DNA from: Candidatus Chisholmbacteria bacterium RIFCSPLOWO2_01_FULL_49_14
GTDB taxonomy: Bacteria > Patescibacteriota > Microgenomatia > UBA1400 > Chisholmbacteraceae
DNA length: 36,225 nt
Assembly: GCA_001816915.1 (NCBI GenBank)
Contig: MHCL01000008.1
Location: 17,040 to 53,264, forward strand
Direction: 5' to 3'
In this document: positions 1 through 8,111 of the stretch, one piece after another
Layout of the letters: each line of letters begins with the position of its first letter
Position numbering within the stretch: position 1 is the stretch's first letter
The notes under the pieces: generated by a model
The model's input: only the letters and a program-made list of their open reading frames with translations
The model's database searches: none
Told to the model about the DNA's origin: nothing
Made by a program: the position numbers and the translations under genes

Positions 1-586
1 GCGCATCGTACTCCCGTTTGCTGGTCTCCAGCTGCTCTGCGGGATTGTGCGCTCCCACGAAATAGAGCTGCGGCATGGCGAAGTCACAGCCTGCCTGGAA
101 CTCCCTGAACGGGAAACCGTTGCCGGCACCCGGCGGCCATTCGCCGTGCTTCGTCGGGAAGCGGTACGAGGTGTATCCCAGTGTTACCCCCGAGAGCTCA
201 GCGCGAAGGCGCGTTGTGAGATTCGTAGCGACAACACCCGCCCCCTTGCGCTTGTATTCCGCCTCGGCGTTGATGGTGAAGCTGTCACCTCCATAGATCC
301 CGTAGGCGGCTTTGATGGCGGCGAGCTCTCCTACGAGATCCTGTCCATAACTGTACATCCAGGTATGGACCTTCAGATTGTTCTCGCGCGCCAGCGCGAT
401 AAGCTCGGGGAGGCCTTGTGCTTCCGGTTTCCCTGGAAGCCAGGCATAGTTGCCGTTGGCGATCTTGGGCATGATGCCCGTGAAGCCGCTTTCAACCGCT
501 GCCCTGATTGCCTCATCCAGCGAGTTGTAGACCTTGAGGAGCTGGCTTGCGTACCAGACCATGAGAAACTTTCCGATTGGGATCAT
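1..586 (-). CDS. TIM-barrel glycoside-hydrolase-like protein (3' end cut by window edge)
   Basis: Reading leftward from an ATG at 586-584 there are 195 open codons to the window edge, so the C-terminus is missing. The start has a good Shine-Dalgarno (AAGGAG, 8 nt upstream). The protein begins MIPIGKFLMVWYASQLL and has the rhythm of a (beta/alpha)8 barrel: a strand reading GFTGIMPKIANG near residues 34-45, LKVHTWMYSYG near 72-82, and CDFAMPQLYFVGAHNP near the end. Such barrels occur in glycoside hydrolases and phage-associated proteins, but I cannot assign a family or catalytic residues. The DNA is more G+C-rich than its neighbours (38 of the first 60 bases), which may indicate a different origin. 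It diverges from topA across a long non-coding stretch. Confidence 0.7.
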   Translation of the reverse strand, partial: MIPIGKFLMVWYASQLLKVYNSLDEAIRAAVESGFTGIMPKIANGNYAWLPGKPEAQGLPELIALARENNLKVHTWMYSYGQDLVGELAAIKAAYGIYGGDSFTINAEAEYKRKGAGVVATNLTTRLRAELSGVTLGYTSYRFPTKHGEWPPGAGNGFPFREFQAGCDFAMPQLYFVGAHNPAEQLETSKREYDA

Positions 587-617
587 GGCTTTGTCTCCTT
601 TCCATCACACGCTAGGG

Positions 618-640
618 TCTGCAAGGCCACGCCTTGCAGA
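618..640 (-). other. Perfect 10-bp hairpin in the leader of the barrel gene
   Basis: TCTGCAAGGC (618-627) and GCCTTGCAGA (631-640) pair perfectly around a 3-nt loop. On the minus strand the hairpin lies 32 nt upstream of the ATG at 586. A second nested hairpin with ACGCCC/GGGCGT arms lies at about 692-719. No U-run follows, so this is more likely a leader structure than a terminator. Confidence 0.5.
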
Positions 641-907
641 ATAAGTGTATTCCGCTATTCAGTTATCAAGGTGCGCCTCGAACTTCCGAGACGCCCTTGC
701 GAAAGGGTTGGGCGTGCCGAGAGACCGGGGCACAAAAGTCTTTAAAAAACACTCCAGTTTCCTGAAGCGGGCCGATTATAGCAGAACTGGGAAGTCAGGG
801 ATGAATAGATTAGTGAATAACAGATTGCAGGTTCATATATAAGATTCAAGATTTGATGTTCGGTGTTTAATGAATACATTGAAGATAAGAAGATGCTTTT
901 TTTATTT

Positions 908-1125
908 ATGCCAAGTACATGTTGTTACTTCTTTACTCACCTAAAGAAGTAACCAAGAAAGGGAGCCCTGTGAAACCCTGCCAGTGTATCTTCGCTTCGC
1001 TCGGCGGGAACCCTCGGAAATTCACCTTCGACTCGTACTCTCGCTAAGGTTCAGTTTCCGTTTCCCACTCGAGCTCATCTCGATGCACATCGGCACAGGC
1101 TTCACAACGGGGAAAGAGCTAAAAA
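908..1125 (+). repeat. Dispersed hairpin element, copy 1
   Basis: The copy opens with TGCCAAGTACATGTT. A 12-bp hairpin follows at 924-953 (GTTACTTCTTTA / TAAAGAAGTAAC, loop CTCACC), then CAAGAAAGGGAGCCCTGTGAA. A distal block (CAGTTTCCGTTTCCCACTC) lies at about 1051-1070. Copies 2 and 3 are at 27243-27432 and 32191-32415. In this copy the distal block carries about 20 extra nucleotides. No gene is inside. Confidence 0.7.
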
Positions 1126-1140
1126 AACAGAGATCGGGGG

Positions 1141-1440
1141 TAAATATGAAATATCGGATGACTAATGACTACTGACTAATAACTAATGTTTAATGTTCAA
1201 GGTTTAATGTTTAAATATTAAATCTTGATTTCTAATCCCTAATTCCAAATTCCTAAACCCTGGATTCTCATTCTTCCGCTTGACACGGCCGTTATACTTT
1301 GAAAAAGTCAATGGGTGAGAATAAGAAGCAAGAAATAATGAGAAGAAAATAATGAGTAATTTAAAATCCTAAACCCTAAGCCATCTATCCTTAAACGCTA
1401 AAAAAGCTAATAACCTAATAATCTAGTCAGCTAATACGCT
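1141..1440. repeat. AT-rich short-period degenerate repeat tract
   Basis: The text consists of slightly varied 6-9 nt words such as gactaat, aatgttta, taatccct and cctaaac, repeated imperfectly. The same style recurs at 26563-26679, 29100-29200 and 35338-35441 and, in frame, inside topA, the ribonucleotide reductase and glyA. No reading frame or stable hairpin is seen. Confidence 0.6.
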
Positions 1441-1448
1441 AGAATCCT

Positions 1449-3467
1449 ATGAAACTTGTCATCGTCGAAAGCCCGACCAAAGCCAGAACCCTCTCGAGAT
1501 ACTTGGGAAAGGGATATGAAATCGAAGCCAGCATGGGCCATGTCAGGGATTTGCCCCCCAGCAAGTTGGGCGTTGATGTCGAGCATGATTTTGCTCCGCT
1601 CTATGAGGTCGTTTCCGAGAAAGAAAAAATTGTCGATAAGCTTCGGTCTTTGGCAAAAAAAGCGGATGAGATTTACCTCTCCATGGACCCTGATAGGGAA
1701 GGGGAGGCAATTGCCTTTCATGTCAAACACCTGATCGGGAGAAACGGGAAGTTCAAACGGGTCGTTTTCCACCAGATCACCAAATCGGCAATTTTGGACG
1801 CGTTCACGCATCCGCGCGCGATCGATGATAATCTGGTTGACGCACAGCAAGCCCGCCGAGTTTTGGACAGACTGGTCGGATATACGCTGTCCCCGCTTCT
1901 CTGGAAAAAGGTGCGCCGGGGATTGTCAGCGGGCCGCGTCCAGTCGGTTGCCGTGCGTTTGATCGTTGAGCGCGAACGGGAAATCGAGGCCTTTAAGCCT
2001 GAAGAGTATTGGGTGATCGGCGCCGAGGTCACGAAAGCCGGTTCGCCTGAGGTATTCAGCATAGGCTTAGTGAAAATTGACGGCGAGACAGCAAAGGTGG
2101 CAGATAAAAAAACAGCCGATGCCATTGTCTCCGATCTCAAGGGCGCTGGGTATCTCGTCGTCCGGGTTGTGAGGAAGGAAGTCAAGAAAGGACCATATCC
2201 TCCGTTTACTACCTCCACCCTACAGCAGAGCGCTTCAAACGTCTTGGGTTTTACTGCCAAGCGGACCATGCGGGCGGCGCAAAACCTGTATGAGATGGGC
2301 CACATCACCTATCACCGAACCGATAGCGTTCACCTGGCCGCTGAGGCCAGAGCGTCAGCCCGATCTTACATCGAAAAAGCATATGGGAAGCAGTACCTCC
2401 CCGAGAATCCGAGGTTTTATAAGGTACGCAGCAAGTTAGCCCAGGAGGCGCATGAGGCGATTCGCCCGACCCGCGTTTCCGTCGATGCCGATTCGCTCAA
2501 GATCAAGGGGAAGGTGGTTTCTGATCTGCGGCGCCTGTATACGGTAATCCGAAAACGATTCCTTGCTTCTCAGATGAGCGATGCGGTTTATGATTCCACG
2601 ACCGTTGATGTGGAGGCGAAAGATAAAAATCCGAAATCCGAAGCACGAAATTCGAAAGTTTATCTTTTGCGGGCGAACGGAACGATCCTGAAGTTTGACG
2701 GATGGCGAACATTGTACAAACGCGACAGTGAAGATCGGGAGCTCCCGATACTTGAAGAAGGTGAGGGGCTGGATCTCAAGAATGTCCTGGCTGAACAAAA
2801 ATTTACCGAACCTTCGGCCAGATATACCGACGCAACGCTGGTCAAAGCGATGGAAGAGCGGGGAATCGGCAGGCCGTCAACCTACGCGCCGACCATCTCC
2901 ACCATTCTTGCCAGACAGTATGTTGAATATGATGAGAGAAAGTTCAAACCGACCACCGTCGGCATCGCGACCAATGACTTTTTGGTCGGTAACTTTGACC
3001 AGACGGTCGACTACGACTTCACGGCAGGCATGGAGGAGGATCTGGATAGAATCGCGCTCGGCAAAAGAAAATGGGTACCGGTTATTCGAGATTTTTGGGA
3101 GCCGTTTTTACGTAAAGCGGAGTTTGTCGAGAAAAACGCGAAGCGGGTGAAAGTGCCGACCGAGTCGACAGGGAACAAATGCCCCGTCTGCAAAGAAGGC
3201 GATGAAGTCATTCGGGTGGGCAGATTCGGAAAGTTCCTCTCCTGTTCAAGGTTTCCCGAATGTAAATATACCGCCAACTATGTCGAGAAACTCCAGGGGA
3301 TCAAATGCCCGGAGGATGGCGGTGATATCGTTATTAAAAAAACCCGCAAAGGGAAGACTTTTTTCGGTTGTTCCAATTACCCCAACTGCAAATGGGCGTC
3401 TTGGAGAGATCCGCGAGCATCCGGAAAAAAGTCAGTCGAGAAATCTGCACCACCAATCTCCGTCTAA
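1449..3467 (+). CDS. topA: DNA topoisomerase I (type IA)
   Basis: This enzyme relaxes negatively supercoiled DNA through a transient 5'-phosphotyrosine. The 672-aa protein starts with a TOPRIM domain (KLVIVESPTKA at 2-12; DPDREGEAIAFH carries the acidic metal-binding triad). QQARRVLDRLVGYTLSP and GLSAGRVQSVAVRLI follow, then the active-site Tyr288 in MGHITYHRTDS and QEAHEAIRPT. The C-terminus has two zinc ribbons. The first, from Cys578, is complete; the second, from Cys620, has CPED where CPxC is expected. Residues 394-403 (NPKSEARNSK) are encoded by a short-period repeat (see the repeat at 2619-2660). The ATG at 1449 gives the full TOPRIM N-terminus, but there is no Shine-Dalgarno. It is about 190 residues shorter than the E. 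coli enzyme, mainly from fewer C-terminal ribbons. Confidence 0.96.
   Translation: MKLVIVESPTKARTLSRYLGKGYEIEASMGHVRDLPPSKLGVDVEHDFAPLYEVVSEKEKIVDKLRSLAKKADEIYLSMDPDREGEAIAFHVKHLIGRNGKFKRVVFHQITKSAILDAFTHPRAIDDNLVDAQQARRVLDRLVGYTLSPLLWKKVRRGLSAGRVQSVAVRLIVEREREIEAFKPEEYWVIGAEVTKAGSPEVFSIGLVKIDGETAKVADKKTADAIVSDLKGAGYLVVRVVRKEVKKGPYPPFTTSTLQQSASNVLGFTAKRTMRAAQNLYEMGHITYHRTDSVHLAAEARASARSYIEKAYGKQYLPENPRFYKVRSKLAQEAHEAIRPTRVSVDADSLKIKGKVVSDLRRLYTVIRKRFLASQMSDAVYDSTTVDVEAKDKNPKSEARNSKVYLLRANGTILKFDGWRTLYKRDSEDRELPILEEGEGLDLKNVLAEQKFTEPSARYTDATLVKAMEERGIGRPSTYAPTISTILARQYVEYDERKFKPTTVGIATNDFLVGNFDQTVDYDFTAGMEEDLDRIALGKRKWVPVIRDFWEPFLRKAEFVEKNAKRVKVPTESTGNKCPVCKEGDEVIRVGRFGKFLSCSRFPECKYTANYVEKLQGIKCPEDGGDIVIKKTRKGKTFFGCSNYPNCKWASWRDPRASGKKSVEKSAPPISV
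2619..2660 (+). repeat. Short-period repeat inside topA, read in frame
   Basis: The repeating unit is roughly aaatccga/aagcacga/aattcga. It is translated as KDKNPKSEARNSK between a strand reading TTVDVEA and the conserved text GTILKFDGW. Type IA topoisomerases usually have only a short turn here, so this looks like a surface-loop insertion derived from the repeat text found between genes. Confidence 0.6.
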
Positions 3468-3517
3468 CTCGAGAAATATTTCGTTTTCTTCGGTACGAAT
3501 TGCGATGTCTTTGCCGA

Positions 3518-3546
3518 TTGCATCAACCCTGTTGTGTTGCTAGCAT
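3518..3546 (+). promoter_or_regulatory. Promoter of the ribonucleotide reductase gene
   Basis: TTGCAT (3518-3523), a 17-nt spacer and TAGCAT (3541-3546). Only 9 nt separate the -10 box from the ATG at 3556, so the mRNA would be leaderless or nearly so. No Shine-Dalgarno is present, which agrees. Confidence 0.55.
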
Positions 3547-3555
3547 AACTGCACG

Positions 3556-5748
3556 ATGGCGATGTGGCAGGTTCGAAAACGCTCGGGAGAGACTGAAGAT
3601 TTTATTCCCCAGAAAATCACGCAATCGATTGTCAGGGCGCAGTCGAATGTCGGCGTTACCGATGCAGATCAGGCTAAGCACGTTGGATCGTTGGTTTTCT
3701 CCGACCTGCAGAAACGTTTGGCGTCGGAGCGCCTGATCGGTACGGACCAGATCGGAGATGCCGTGGAGCGGATTCTCATTGACGAGGCGCTCTATGACAT
3801 TGCCCGCGCCTACATCATTGCCAGAGAACGCCAGCGCCAGAAAACCAGGGCGGAGAAGCAATTGGGAGTTACCGATGACATTGGTCTTCCCTACAACTCG
3901 ATCGTGGTCATCCGCAACAAGTATCTCAAAAAAGACGATCAGGGGAATCCCATTGAAACGCCCAAGCAAATGTTTGCGCGGGTGGCAAAGACGCTCTCTT
4001 CTACGGAGAAAAAGCCCAAAGGTTGGGAGAGCAGATTTTTTGAGGTGATGACCTCGCTTCGCCTCCTTCCCGCCGGACGGACGCTTGCCAACGCGGGGAC
4101 GACCAATAACCAGATGGCCAACTGCTTCGTGCTGCCGATGCCGGACTCGGTCGAGGGTATTTTTGAGGTCGTTAAAGAAAGCTCGATTCTCAAGAAGAAC
4201 GGGGGGGCGGTCGGCTTCAACTTCGGCAAAATCCGTCCCAAAGGCGACGCGGTTGCCGGTACCACTGGCGAAGCCTGCGGACCCGTCGCGATCATGAAGA
4301 TCGTCAATGACGCCTCCGATATTCTATTGCAAGCGGGGGGAAGGCGAAGCGGGAACATGGTTGTCCTACCCGTATCCCACCCGGATGTGTTTGAATTCAT
4401 CACCTGCAAGGAGGATGAGTCGCTTTTACCCCATATCAATTATTCACTGGGAGTGACCTCGAAGTTTATGAACGCGGTTGAGAGAGATCTTCCGTGGGAT
4501 CTTATTAATCCGCGAAACGGAGAGGTTGTGAGCACGGTGTCGGCCCGCTCCATCTTCGAGCTTGCCTGCTCCATGGCCTGGCGGAATGGCGATCCCGGAA
4601 TGATCTTTCTGGACCGCATCAACAGGGACAATCCGACGCCCCATGTCGGGGCGCTCGAGGCCGTGAACCTCTGCGGAGAACAACCGCTTTTGCCATGGGA
4701 AGCGTGCAATTTGGGATCTCTCAATTTGGCGGCCCACCTGGTCAGCAACGGGAAGCGCAGCATCAACTGGGAGAAGCTCGAAGACTCGGTTCGCTTAGGA
4801 ATACGGATGCTTGATGACGTGATCACCGGCTGCCGTTATCCTGTCAAGAAAGTCGAGGAGACGGTCAACGCCAACCGCAAGATCGGGTTGGGGATCATGG
4901 GCTGGGCGGATATGCTGGTTAGACTTGGGATTCCTTACAACAGTGAGGAAGCGCTGAAGCTGGCGCGGCGGATGATGAGGTTCATCCGGGAGAAAGCGGA
5001 GGATGAAAGTTCCAGGCTCGGGAAGGAGAAGGGGAGTTTCCCCAACTTCAAAGGTTCTCTCTGGGAGAAACGAGGCTACAAGCAGTTCCGCAACGCGACT
5101 TTACTGACCATCGCCCCGACGGGTTCGATTTCCATGGCGGCCGGCGTCTCCTACGGCATTGAGCCGCATTTTGCCCTGGCGTTTTATAAGGAAGCGATGG
5201 GGGGCATTCAGTTGCCGGAAGTCAATGCCGATCTTCTTGAGGCACTGCGGGACGCCGGGATTGAGGAGAATGGTCTTCTTGATGAGATTGCGCAAACCGG
5301 AACGATCCAGCAGATGAGCCAAATCCCGGAGCGGATCCGCAAGGTCTTCGTCACGGCGCACGATCTTACCCCTCAAGATCATGTCCTCACCCAAGCGGCA
5401 TTCCAGAAATACACCGATAACGCGGTTTCCAAGACCATCAATATGGCGCATGACGCGCGGGTCGAAGATATCCAGGATGCGTTCATGCTGGCCTGGAAAA
5501 CGGGATGCAAGGGGATCACCGCCTACCGGGACCTCAGCAGAAAAGTGCAAGTACTCAATGTCGGGAAACATTCAACAGCCACAAGTCACAAGTCACAAGC
5601 TACAAATAAGAGAGATAATAAGATTTCCCTACAAGCTAATAAGCTAACAAGCTCTTTTTCGGAGTGTCCGCAGTGCGGGGCGACCATGCAGTTTGTGGAA
5701 GGCTGCGCGACCTGCCCGTCATGCGCTTTTTCAGTCTGTTCGCTGTAA
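3556..5748 (+). CDS. nrdJ: Adenosylcobalamin-dependent (class II) ribonucleotide reductase
   Basis: The enzyme reduces ribonucleotides to deoxyribonucleotides, using B12 to make the active-site thiyl radical. The 730-aa protein starts with an ATP-cone (WQVRKRSGETEDFIPQKI). In the barrel, Cys190 (QMANCFVLP) and Cys384 (WEACNLGSLNL) form the redox pair. Asn371, Cys373 and Glu375 (NLCGEQ) are the catalytic residues. NATLLTIAPTGSISMAAGVS is the phosphate-binding segment. The C-terminal tail has a four-cysteine CPQCG...CPSC ribbon expected to re-reduce the active site. No small subunit or activase lies nearby, as expected for class II. The linker before the tail (about 673-702) is encoded by short-period repeat DNA. 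It is transcribed from its own promoter 88 nt after topA. Confidence 0.95.
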   Translation: MAMWQVRKRSGETEDFIPQKITQSIVRAQSNVGVTDADQAKHVGSLVFSDLQKRLASERLIGTDQIGDAVERILIDEALYDIARAYIIARERQRQKTRAEKQLGVTDDIGLPYNSIVVIRNKYLKKDDQGNPIETPKQMFARVAKTLSSTEKKPKGWESRFFEVMTSLRLLPAGRTLANAGTTNNQMANCFVLPMPDSVEGIFEVVKESSILKKNGGAVGFNFGKIRPKGDAVAGTTGEACGPVAIMKIVNDASDILLQAGGRRSGNMVVLPVSHPDVFEFITCKEDESLLPHINYSLGVTSKFMNAVERDLPWDLINPRNGEVVSTVSARSIFELACSMAWRNGDPGMIFLDRINRDNPTPHVGALEAVNLCGEQPLLPWEACNLGSLNLAAHLVSNGKRSINWEKLEDSVRLGIRMLDDVITGCRYPVKKVEETVNANRKIGLGIMGWADMLVRLGIPYNSEEALKLARRMMRFIREKAEDESSRLGKEKGSFPNFKGSLWEKRGYKQFRNATLLTIAPTGSISMAAGVSYGIEPHFALAFYKEAMGGIQLPEVNADLLEALRDAGIEENGLLDEIAQTGTIQQMSQIPERIRKVFVTAHDLTPQDHVLTQAAFQKYTDNAVSKTINMAHDARVEDIQDAFMLAWKTGCKGITAYRDLSRKVQVLNVGKHSTATSHKSQATNKRDNKISLQANKLTSSFSECPQCGATMQFVEGCATCPSCAFSVCSL
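5571..5658 (+). repeat. Short-period repeat inside the reductase linker, read in frame
   Basis: Repeating words acaagtc/acaagct and aataaga/aagctaa fill the linker between the catalytic barrel and the zinc tail. They encode a Lys/Ser/Thr/Asn-rich stretch (TSHKSQATNKRDNKISLQAN). The sequence resembles the intergenic tracts and the in-frame tract of glyA (acaagtaacaagtaac). Confidence 0.65.
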
Positions 5749-5977
5749 GCTCTGTAGGTTACGGATTATTGACAGCTCGAGCTGAAGTGGGTAGCAGACG
5801 TTGGCAGGCGGGCCTGCCCTTCCTGCGCATTCTCCATTTGTAGTTTATAGCTTCCTCAAGAAGTTCTTTTTGAAGGATAGATTTTTTTTGATTGGAATAA
5901 AAACTTATCACTTGGCTGTGTTTTTGATCTGATGTTGGGGTAGTTTGGAAAATTGACCGACGTGTTACTATTCTGTT
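5749..5977. other. Non-coding gap with two inverted repeats and a possible promoter
   Basis: AGCTCGAGCT (5774-5783) is a perfect palindrome. GGCAGGC/GCCTGCC (5803-5809 and 5812-5818) form a tight stem without a U-run. A possible promoter for the next gene is TTGGAA (5945-5950), an 18-nt spacer and TATTCT (5969-5974), only 3 nt before the ATG at 5978. I see no gene. Confidence 0.4.
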
Positions 5978-6562
5978 ATGAGAGATTTTAAAGAAGGCAA
6001 AGTAGTCCTTCCTATTACGAAGGATCGATATGGATGGGTAATATCAGAACCAAGTTTCGATCTATCGATTATCCAGGATCATGAGATGAACTTGAGAGTT
6101 GCTCGGGAACGAGGCATAGATCCTCTGAGTTTTTCAGATATCAGCCAGCAACTGGGTGAGGGTTGGAATATTTGGGTGTTATTTGATACCGTTTTGAGAG
6201 CTTTTCGTGGCAATTACTGGCGAGTACTGGAAATTGATCGTAAGCAGGAAGAAGTGGAACTTCAATTCTGCGGAAGGTTTGGGATTTCCGACTACAAGGG
6301 TATTGAGCCGTTTCGGCTTTCAGTTCACGAGCCGTTTTTTACTGGTGTGACTGTACAAAAGTTTGTCGATGATAAGTCAGGTGAGCCGGTTTCGCTTACG
6401 GAGTTTCATGTGAGAAAAGGGGGAAGGGAACCAATGGATGTTCTCCAGGAACTTAAATGTTCGGAAGAGATTTACTGGTCTCAAGGAGCCGGTCCTTATT
6501 TTGGCCTCTTAAATTTCAAGTATATCGAACCTCAGAGAGGTAGAATTCCTTCTTCCGGATAG
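5978..6562 (+). CDS. Protein of unknown function (194 aa)
   Basis: I do not recognise this family. It is a soluble mixed alpha/beta protein rich in aromatic residues, with no signal peptide, membrane segment or metal motif. Notable stretches are GWNIWVLFDTVLRAFRGNYWRVLEIDR near residues 61-87 and YWSQGAGPYFGLLNFKYIEP near the end. The ATG at 5978 is the first in frame and follows a -10-like TATTCT by 3 nt, so translation may be leaderless. It is a single-gene unit: the next gene runs on the opposite strand and converges on it. Confidence 0.65.
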   Translation: MRDFKEGKVVLPITKDRYGWVISEPSFDLSIIQDHEMNLRVARERGIDPLSFSDISQQLGEGWNIWVLFDTVLRAFRGNYWRVLEIDRKQEEVELQFCGRFGISDYKGIEPFRLSVHEPFFTGVTVQKFVDDKSGEPVSLTEFHVRKGGREPMDVLQELKCSEEIYWSQGAGPYFGLLNFKYIEPQRGRIPSSG

Positions 6563-6616
6563 AACATTTCAAATATTGCTTATCTAATAATAGAAATCAA
6601 ATTTCTACTCAAAGTT

Positions 6617-7072
6617 CTACTCCAAGTAGAGATTTACCACGTTGATTTCTTTGAAGAGTTTAAAATCTTGAATGTTTGCGGTCAGGATCTTCCGTATACC
6701 GTTGGAGAGCATGGTTGCGACCAATAAGAGATCAAACGTTTGTCTGGAATTTTTTAGGCGGTAGCGTTTTAAGAGTTTTGTGAAGAATGTCATGGTTTGG
6801 TCGTTGGGGTAGATTACCGTGAAGGAGGAAGAGGAGAGATATTTTTCTACCTCCAGAGACACCTGTTTTTGGGTGAGGGGACGCGTGATTCTCCCCGGAT
6901 TCGTGATCACTGCGACGAGCTCGAGAAGATTTTGGCTGGAGACCATGGCGTTGATCTTCCCAGAAAGTGCCTTGTCGTGATACACGGCGGCCTGCGCAAA
7001 GAATTTGCTGTCCTGATCCTGGTTATAGACGAGGACGTTGGTGTCAAAGAGGATCGGCTCAGACGTCTTCAT
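6617..7072 (-). CDS. PIN-domain ribonuclease, VapC-like toxin
   Basis: The 151-aa protein has the acidic quartet of PIN domains: Asp10 in ILFDTNVLVY, Glu51 in SSQNLLELVAVI, Asp114 in QTFDLLLVATML and Asp136 in TANIQDFKLF. The family is Mg-dependent RNases that cleave tRNA or other RNA and arrest growth. The start overlaps the end of the upstream antitoxin-like gene by 14 nt, the usual antitoxin-first coupled order. The ATG at 7072 leaves a short N-terminus before the first strand, as normal. It is complete with no missing catalytic residue. The family call is firm; the target is unknown. Confidence 0.88.
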   Translation of the reverse strand: MKTSEPILFDTNVLVYNQDQDSKFFAQAAVYHDKALSGKINAMVSSQNLLELVAVITNPGRITRPLTQKQVSLEVEKYLSSSSFTVIYPNDQTMTFFTKLLKRYRLKNSRQTFDLLLVATMLSNGIRKILTANIQDFKLFKEINVVNLYLE

Positions 7073-7295
7073 AGATCTCGGAGCGGCTCAGAGTTCCTTT
7101 GACTCCGCCGAGCTTGTGCCCGCCGATTCTTTCCTGACGGGTTTTCGGGAGTGGAGTGGAGCTCTTCAAATGCTTCTTCAGGCTTGCATGGATGATGTGC
7201 TTGAGGGTTTTTCCCTCCCGCAAGGCCGTCAGTTTCGCCTGGTAGAGAAGATTTGCGTCTAACTCGATGGTAGTTTTAACGGTCTGTTTAGCCAT
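7059..7295 (-). CDS. Ribbon-helix-helix antitoxin, VapB-like
   Basis: This 78-aa basic protein has an N-terminal strand (KTTIELDANLLYQAKL) and two helices (LYQAKLTALREG and TLKHIIHASLKKHL), the ribbon-helix-helix DNA-binding fold. The C-terminal part (about residues 48-78) is extended and would wrap the toxin. It is the first gene of a two-gene minus-strand operon with the PIN toxin. A good promoter lies directly upstream with an 11-bp inverted repeat against its -35 box, a plausible operator for autoregulation. Identification rests on fold-like pattern and context. Confidence 0.8.
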   Translation of the reverse strand: MAKQTVKTTIELDANLLYQAKLTALREGKTLKHIIHASLKKHLKSSTPLPKTRQERIGGHKLGGVKGTLSRSEIYEDV

Positions 7296-7301
7296 AAAAC
7301 C

Positions 7302-7331
7302 ATATTACCGTAAAGCTGTAAGAATTGTCAA
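7302..7331 (-). promoter_or_regulatory. Promoter of the VapBC-like operon
   Basis: On the minus strand, TTGACA (7331-7326), an 18-nt spacer and TAATAT (7307-7302). The antitoxin ATG (7295) starts 6 nt past the -10 box, so the mRNA should be leaderless. Confidence 0.65.
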
Positions 7332-7356
7332 GTCTCTCCCGTCTTGGGAGAGACTT
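7330..7356. promoter_or_regulatory. 11-bp inverted repeat touching the toxin-antitoxin -35 box
   Basis: AAGTCTCTCCC (7330-7340) and GGGAGAGACTT (7346-7356) are perfect inverted repeats around gtctt. Two of its bases overlap the minus-strand TTGACA. Its position suits an operator for the ribbon-helix-helix antitoxin. No U-run follows on either strand, so a terminator role is less likely. Confidence 0.5.
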
Positions 7357-7414
7357 GCGGCCTCCTGCGTGTGTTAACGGCTTAAGGAATACTCTTCAAA
7401 GAATATCAACTATC

Positions 7415-7443
7415 TTGACAGGGCACGATTGAAGCGATATATT
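7415..7443 (+). promoter_or_regulatory. Strong sigma70-type promoter of the gene at 7496
   Basis: TTGACA (7415-7420), exactly 17 nt, then TATATT (7438-7443). The predicted leader is about 45 nt and ends with a GAGGAA ribosome binding site before the ATG at 7496. Confidence 0.7.
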
Positions 7444-7495
7444 GACCCTTTGTGTGTAAGAGTTACATACAGATTCAGCAAGAACTGAGGAATTT

Positions 7496-8053
7496 ATGAC
7501 AGAAGCAGACCCCAGAGATTATCGAGAAACGGATGAGGCAACAACGAATCCGATCTACGCGGAAGCGCTCAACCTACCGTATCTATTTGATGAGCATATG
7601 ATCCGTAAACCAATCGCGGTCGATGTTCCCCGGATGTTCGATCAGCTGGCTGAACAGGGGTTCAAGCTGGGAATAGAATCCCAGATCCGTTCGGCTTCGA
7701 TTGCCATCGAGGGTACATCTACGGTTAATCCGACGCCTAAAATTCTTTTCCATTTAGACGTTTACCCTTTGGAGGGTGAACTCGACAAGGCTCCTTCTGA
7801 AACTGTCGCTTACAGGAATGGCGGTGCCATCTCGACCGGCGAACGTCCAATTGGAAACTTTGTTGAGTATCTCGACCGAAAGTTGACTCTGACTCTTTTG
7901 TCTGACGGCAAAGCCGAAGTACGCTTCCTTCCTGGAAATTACACCTATCTTCCGTCACTGCAAAAATCCAGAGAGGCATTGAGCCGGGATGCAGATTTGC
8001 GCAGCACCGTCATCCGCACAATGCTTGCGTCAGTTGAAACGATTTCATCCTAG
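7496..8053 (+). CDS. Protein of unknown function (185 aa)
   Basis: I do not recognise this protein. Residues 1-20 are acidic and probably disordered. After that, strand-helix text includes PKILFHLDVYPLEGEL and RKLTLTLLSDGKAEVRFLPG, so it is a globular cytosolic protein without signal peptide or membrane segment. The start is well supported by the promoter at 7415-7443 and a GAGGAA ribosome binding site 5 nt before the ATG. The next promoter overlaps its 3' end, so it is probably transcribed alone. Confidence 0.7.
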   Translation: MTEADPRDYRETDEATTNPIYAEALNLPYLFDEHMIRKPIAVDVPRMFDQLAEQGFKLGIESQIRSASIAIEGTSTVNPTPKILFHLDVYPLEGELDKAPSETVAYRNGGAISTGERPIGNFVEYLDRKLTLTLLSDGKAEVRFLPGNYTYLPSLQKSREALSRDADLRSTVIRTMLASVETISS

Positions 8054-8061
8054 AGTATAAT
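8034..8061 (+). promoter_or_regulatory. Promoter of the small acidic ORF at 8112
   Basis: TTGAAA (8034-8039), 16 nt, TATAAT (8056-8061). The -35 box lies inside the 3' end of the previous gene. A leader of about 43 nt ends in AGGGGGAG just before the ATG at 8112. Confidence 0.65.
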
Positions 8062-8111
8062 GCGAGTGGTTTCAGATAATATGAACAGGTATGAAAGATG
8101 AAAGGGGGAGT

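Larger units (their letters stand above)
587..1448. other. Long non-coding stretch between the barrel gene and topA
   Basis: I see no convincing gene in these 862 bases. From left to right it holds the leader of the minus-strand barrel gene with two hairpins (618-640 and about 692-719), a possible minus-strand -10 box (TATAAT, 775-780 on the opposite strand), the first copy of the dispersed hairpin element (about 908-1125), and AT-rich short-period repeat text (about 1141-1440). Short open frames crossing it have no ribosome binding site and run through the hairpins. Confidence 0.7.

Noticed and set aside
47-745. 232-codon + strand open frame at the window start
   Set aside because: It runs antisense to the better supported barrel gene, has no ribosome binding site, and continues through the leader hairpins of that gene.
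984-1175. 63-codon + strand frame
   Set aside because: It lies inside repeat copy 1 and the AT-rich tract, and the corresponding text in copies 2 and 3 is not open in the same way.
1280-1298. TTGACA and TATACT upstream of topA
   Set aside because: The two boxes are only 7 nt apart, too close for a sigma70-type promoter.
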